From: an uncultured Prevotella sp. | GTDB taxonomy: Bacteria; Bacteroidota; Bacteroidia; Bacteroidales; Bacteroidaceae | NCBI GenBank assembly: GCA_900547085.1 | Contig: URFI01000062.1 | Coordinates: forward strand, 1-10,854 | Length of the DNA: 10,854 nucleotides | Reading direction: 5' to 3' | Shown: one piece after another, positions 7,783-10,854 of the stretch | How the letters are laid out: the number at the start of each line of letters is the position of its first letter | Position numbering within the stretch: the stretch's first letter is position 1 | The notes under the pieces: model-generated | Seen by the model: the letters and a program-made list of their open reading frames with translations, nothing else | Databases searched by the model: none | What the model was told of the DNA's origin: nothing | Made by a program: the position numbers and the translations under genes

Positions 7783-7810
7783 TTAACAAACGAAAGGTTT
7801 GTTAACAAAC
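7783..7810. promoter_or_regulatory. Overlapping inverted repeats with alternating AACAAAC/GTTTGTT arms
   Basis: TTAACAAAC (7783-7791) and GTTTGTTAA (7797-7805) are perfect 9-base arms around the loop GAAAG. The second arm is also the left half of a perfect 14-base palindrome, GTTTGTTAACAAAC (7797-7810). The same 7-base motif thus occurs three times in alternating orientation, giving two mutually exclusive stems or a double operator. It lies about 400 bases before the GLPGLI start and over 650 bases before ftsE. No T run follows. The symmetry is directly visible; a regulatory role is inference. Confidence 0.45.
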
Positions 7811-8060
7811 AAGGCGGGTGTCGTTGATTGTCCTCCAGCATTATTTTCACATCGCGTCGAAAATGGTAGTTCCATTCGTGTTCATACAAAAGAACATGGT
7901 GTTTTTTTTACACCGAACAACCTTGTTTCAATGAAAGAGCCGTGGGTTGACGTATCATCTTGCGAAGTTTAAAACTTGTTAAGGTGTTGGGTATTTCATA
8001 AAACAATCTGTAAAGTATTACCGAATTTACGAGATTTATTGTAATTTAGCAACAATGATG

Positions 8061-8103
8061 ACATATATTCAAATATGTGTTGGTTGAATAAATTCAACCA
8101 ACA
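8061..8103. promoter_or_regulatory. Two abutting palindromes upstream of the GLPGLI gene
   Basis: ACATAT (8061-8066) pairs with ATATGT (8073-8078). Sharing its last base, a perfect 12-base-arm inverted repeat follows: TGTTGGTTGAAT (8078-8089), two centre bases, ATTCAACCAACA (8092-8103). ATTCAA occurs in both. The second palindrome ends 107 bases before the ATG at 8211. The sequence after it (GGGTTGTG) has no T run, so a terminator is unlikely. An operator for a dimeric regulator, or a 5' leader hairpin of the GLPGLI mRNA, fits better. The symmetry is certain; the function is inferred. Confidence 0.55.
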
Positions 8104-8210
8104 GGGTTGTGAAGTGTCAATCTACTTCAAGAGTTGAGCCTTCCACATCTTTAAATTTTCCCATGAGTCAACCGAAATTACATGAGTAACAACTATAAAA
8201 AACATAGAAT

Positions 8211-9041
8211 ATGAAAAAGTTTGTCTTACTGACAGCTGCTGTAAGCTTAACATCTGTAGCATTCGGACAGAATGCAAGTTCTTCTCCCATAGATGAATAC
8301 GAGTGCATCTACGAGTATCAAGTAAAGAACACCAAAGGTTCTATTGATGCAACCTCTACCATCCTTCAAATTGGCAGAAACACAGCAAAGTTTTCTGATT
8401 ATACCACCTTTCAAGTAGACTCAGCCATAGCTTGCAAGGCTCCCGAAGCAGACATCCAGAAGTTCAAGGCACAAGAAACGAGAAACGATATGCTCTTCGA
8501 CCAGTCTGTTTCCCAAAATGAACCTAAAGGTAAGTTGACTGTTTATAGTGTCATCACACCGAATTATTACAGTTATACCGAGAGCGCCACCCCCATCAAT
8601 TGGAACCTTTCAGAGGAAACTAACACTGTCTGTGGATACACTTGTCAAAAGGCAGTGGGAGAATATGGTGGCAGAACATGGACGGTTTGGTATTCTTCTG
8701 AGATACCTGTGTCCTTTGGACCTTGGAAACTTTGCGGTTTGCCAGGATTAGTATTGGCGGCTAACGATGCAGAAAACATACATCAGTTCAAGGCAATCAC
8801 GTTCCGTAAATCCAACACTCCGATGAGTTTGAAGCCATACGCCAATGCCATCAATATTTCAAGAGAGCAATTTATTAAAGCGAAGAACAAGTTTGAGATA
8901 GATCCGATGGGCAATATCCCCGGTGAAGCCATCAGCGAGATGAGCGTTCAGAAATTCGATAACGGCGAATATAAAACCTTGGTCAATGGTGTGGTGGTGA
9001 GAGTTCGCCCTAATGGATATGTTCCATTGGAATTGAAGTAA
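8211..9041 (+). CDS. GLPGLI family secreted protein
   Basis: This 276-residue protein starts with a signal peptide (MKKFVLLTAAVSLTSVAFG, likely cleaved near residues 19-20), so it acts in the periplasm or beyond. The family-defining segment is GPWKLCGLPGLVL (170-182), preceded by the usual CGYTCQKA (141-148) and WTVWYSSEIPVSFG (157-170). This identifies the GLPGLI family (known as Porph_ging), which is common in Bacteroidota and has no settled biochemical function that I know of. Five cysteines remain after cleavage (32, 75, 141, 145, 175), including the C-x3-C pair and one inside the hallmark motif, compatible with disulfides or metal binding. It is followed after 13 bases by a TonB-receptor-like barrel gene, the usual family context. 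ATG 8211 is preceded by an A-rich leader without Shine-Dalgarno, normal for the phylum. Confidence 0.93.
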   Translation: MKKFVLLTAAVSLTSVAFGQNASSSPIDEYECIYEYQVKNTKGSIDATSTILQIGRNTAKFSDYTTFQVDSAIACKAPEADIQKFKAQETRNDMLFDQSVSQNEPKGKLTVYSVITPNYYSYTESATPINWNLSEETNTVCGYTCQKAVGEYGGRTWTVWYSSEIPVSFGPWKLCGLPGLVLAANDAENIHQFKAITFRKSNTPMSLKPYANAINISREQFIKAKNKFEIDPMGNIPGEAISEMSVQKFDNGEYKTLVNGVVVRVRPNGYVPLELK

Positions 9042-9054
9042 ACAGTGCACATCG

Positions 9055-10854
9055 ATGAATAGGCGAATATTCTTGATTTTCATGCTGTTGACTTACCTCT
9101 GTAACTCCTCTTTTTCCCAAAGTGTAGTTACAGGAATAGTGCGTGATACCACTGGTTTGGCTTTGGAAGGAATCATCGTAAAGGCTACTGCTGACAAAGC
9201 AACTTTAGCTTTTGCACGAACAACAGAAAAGGGGACTTATCAGCTAACGCTGAAGACAGATGCCAAACAGCTCATCATCACAGCCGAAACCATTGGATAT
9301 GAGAAAGCTAAGAGAGAAATCAAGAACATCTCTCAGAAGTGCGACTTCATTCTGAAAGAGAAAACAACCGCATTGAAAGAAGTTGTGGTAAAAGCTCCTG
9401 CCATCTACCAACGAGGTGACACCCTGTCTTACAACTTAGCCTCGTATATAGGAAAGAATGACTACACTTTGAAAGATGCCATGAAGAAGCTCCCTGGCAT
9501 TGAAGTTGAGGACAAAGGTTCCATCAAATATCTGGGCAAGGAGATTTCTAACTTTTACATTGATAACATGGATTTGTTGGGTGGACGATATAACATAGCA
9601 ACCACTAACATTCCAGCTTCGTTAGTAAGCACCGTGGAAGTGCTGAGCAACCATCAAGCTGTGAAAGCCAAAAAGGATGTCTTTTCCGACAATGTGGCAA
9701 TTAATGTAAAAATGAGCAACAAGGCAAAGTTCAAACCAGTTGGCTCTTATGGTGCGTCGCTTGGTGTGGGCAAGCATACTTTGTATGAACTGAATGGTGC
9801 AGGAATGCTCTTCATGTCAAACTTCCAAATGTTGGCTTCACTAAAGGGTGGCAACATCAATCAGTTTGCTTTGACAGACGGAACCAATCACTTTGCCAAG
9901 CAAGAGACGTCATCTACAGTATCTAATTTATTGGGGAATCTTTCTGCTTCCAAACCTCCTATTGATGTCGACAGATATGCATCGCCAACAGACAGGTTGG
10001 TGTCGTTCAACCTATTGAAAAAGATTCATAAGGATGTTACCTTAAAAGGGAATATAGGTTATAGCTATGCCAAAAGTAAGTACGATTATAGTTTGACGAG
10101 AAGTTATGCGGATGTAGATCATCATATCATGATTGCCCAAGCGTATTCGCCTCTATTAACCGTACATCGCCCCAGCATTCTGTTGGAATATAAGGACAAT
10201 TCGGATAAGACTTATCTCAGCAACACTTTGTCTGGCACCGGTTCTTTTCTAACATCAGAATTGCCAACAAGGGAAAACGGGTTACTCTTTAACCAAAAGC
10301 AAACTATGCGAGCGTTTGATGTGAACAACAAGTTCTCTACCTTGTGGAATCACAGGGATTTGCGTTGGTCGGTTACATCTGTATTGTCATATCAAGGTTC
10401 GCCTATGGGAAAGATAATGCTTGACAAGGAAACTGCCGGTGATGTGGTGCAAAATGCCAATGGACAAACGTTTCGAACAGAGAACACTATCTCTGTATCG
10501 AAGAAGCATCTTAACTCTCGCATCTATTTGCCTTTGTTGCTGAACTACTATATTAATAAGGTGAAGACGAACTTGCAGCCCACAGATAAAAGCAACGACG
10601 TGAGTATGCAACACTTTAAAATGGCGTTGGCACCACAATATGAATATTCGCATCCGCAATACAGATATGTCTTTCGATTGGAAATGCCGATGCGCTTAGA
10701 CTATATAGCGCATAGAGACCACAAGTCGGCATCATCGTCTGGCTCTTGGTATTATTCCATTTGTCCAAGCGTGTATGGCAATTATAAGGTAACTTCCCGT
10801 TCTGTATTGCGTACCAATTTATTCTATTCCCGTAACTTTGGCGACATTCTGGAC
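9055..10854 (+). CDS. TonB-receptor-like outer-membrane beta-barrel protein, C-terminus cut by window edge
   Basis: 600 codons read without a stop from ATG 9055 to the right edge. A signal peptide (MNRRIFLIFMLLTYLCNSSFS) ends near residue 21. Residues about 24-100 form a carboxypeptidase-regulatory-like beta-sandwich (SVVTGIVRDTTGLALEGIIV, later GTYQLTL and GYEKAKREI). A plug-like domain follows (about 108-220): LKEVVVKAPAIYQRGDTLSY, LKDAMKKLPGIEVEDKGSI, ISNFYIDNMDLLGGRYN and IPASLVSTVEVLSNHQ. The rest has the alternating polar/aromatic pattern of an outer-membrane barrel. No TonB box is evident, as is common in this subgroup. Relatives I know are about 850-900 residues, so a third is probably missing. 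Outer-membrane location and TonB-linked uptake or export are family inference; the substrate is unknown. Cotranscription with the GLPGLI gene is very likely given the 13-base gap. Confidence 0.9.
   Translation, partial: MNRRIFLIFMLLTYLCNSSFSQSVVTGIVRDTTGLALEGIIVKATADKATLAFARTTEKGTYQLTLKTDAKQLIITAETIGYEKAKREIKNISQKCDFILKEKTTALKEVVVKAPAIYQRGDTLSYNLASYIGKNDYTLKDAMKKLPGIEVEDKGSIKYLGKEISNFYIDNMDLLGGRYNIATTNIPASLVSTVEVLSNHQAVKAKKDVFSDNVAINVKMSNKAKFKPVGSYGASLGVGKHTLYELNGAGMLFMSNFQMLASLKGGNINQFALTDGTNHFAKQETSSTVSNLLGNLSASKPPIDVDRYASPTDRLVSFNLLKKIHKDVTLKGNIGYSYAKSKYDYSLTRSYADVDHHIMIAQAYSPLLTVHRPSILLEYKDNSDKTYLSNTLSGTGSFLTSELPTRENGLLFNQKQTMRAFDVNNKFSTLWNHRDLRWSVTSVLSYQGSPMGKIMLDKETAGDVVQNANGQTFRTENTISVSKKHLNSRIYLPLLLNYYINKVKTNLQPTDKSNDVSMQHFKMALAPQYEYSHPQYRYVFRLEMPMRLDYIAHRDHKSASSSGSWYYSICPSVYGNYKVTSRSVLRTNLFYSRNFGDILD

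Larger units (their letters stand above)
7129..8210. other. Divergent 1.08 kb intergenic region, no convincing protein gene
   Basis: This gap separates the minus-strand ftsE cluster from the plus-strand GLPGLI pair and looks more AT-rich than the flanking genes. Frames inside it are short or lack an ATG. Besides the separately listed elements it contains two weak stem-loops: TGTTC/GAACA (7879-7883 with 7892-7896) and GGTGT/ACACC around a T run (7898-7902 with 7910-7914). No exact TAnnTTTG promoter is seen on the plus strand; one-mismatch candidates are TATTTTTC near 7744 and TAATTTAG at 8042-8049. No tRNA-like or rRNA-like sequence was recognised. Confidence 0.7.

Noticed and set aside
7898..7914. 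GGTGT-T7-ACACC stem considered as an intrinsic terminator
   Set aside because: The T run is in the loop rather than after the stem, the stem has only five pairs, and no gene ends nearby on either strand.
8078..8103. Large palindrome considered as a transcription terminator
   Set aside because: No T run follows on either strand, and both flanking transcription units point away from it, so there is nothing to terminate.
7129..8210. CRISPR array, tRNA or insertion sequence in the intergenic region
   Set aside because: The visible repeats are inverted pairs rather than regularly spaced direct repeats, no cloverleaf-like sequence was found, and there is no transposase frame.
10387..10659. Minus-strand 90-codon frame
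   Set aside because: Antisense to the outer-membrane beta-barrel gene, which continues open to the window edge with sensible plug and barrel sequence.

Overview
The window looks like chromosomal DNA of a Bacteroidota bacterium, most likely Prevotellaceae. The reasons are a class III fructose-1,6-bisphosphatase, a GLPGLI-family secreted protein next to a SusC/TonB-type outer-membrane beta-barrel protein, AT-rich leaders mostly without strong Shine-Dalgarno sites, and a TAnnTTTG-type promoter -7 element. The species call is inference from gene content only.

Left part (1-7128, all minus strand): six genes in tight co-directional order, transcribed right to left: ftsE-like ABC ATPase, aspartokinase, diaminopimelate decarboxylase, membrane-anchored family 2 glycosyltransferase, an unrecognised protein with a GT4-like N-terminal half, and class III fructose-1,6-bisphosphatase (C-terminus cut off by the window edge). 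Gaps run 36, 9, about 22, 2 and 0 bases, so this is very probably one operon, or two at most. It combines the first step of the aspartate pathway with the last step of lysine synthesis, a cell-division ATPase, envelope-type glycosyltransferases and a gluconeogenic enzyme. The theme is cell envelope precursors and central carbon supply.

Middle (7129-8210): about 1.08 kb without a convincing protein gene, separating the divergent transcription units. It holds a good -7 promoter element for the ftsE operon, a possible 28-codon upstream ORF in the ftsE leader, an open stretch without an ATG start that I suspect is a Prevotella interspersed intergenic repeat, and several inverted repeats. One of these has overlapping arms that allow two alternative foldings, and another is a 26-base perfect-arm palindrome 108 bases before the next start codon.

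Right part (8211-10854, plus strand): a GLPGLI-family secreted protein followed after 13 bases by a large outer-membrane beta-barrel protein with an N-terminal carboxypeptidase-regulatory-like domain and a TonB-receptor-like plug, running off the right edge. Such pairs recur in Bacteroidota, but to my knowledge their substrate is not established. This is the least understood part of the window. I saw no tRNA, rRNA, CRISPR array, transposase or phage gene.
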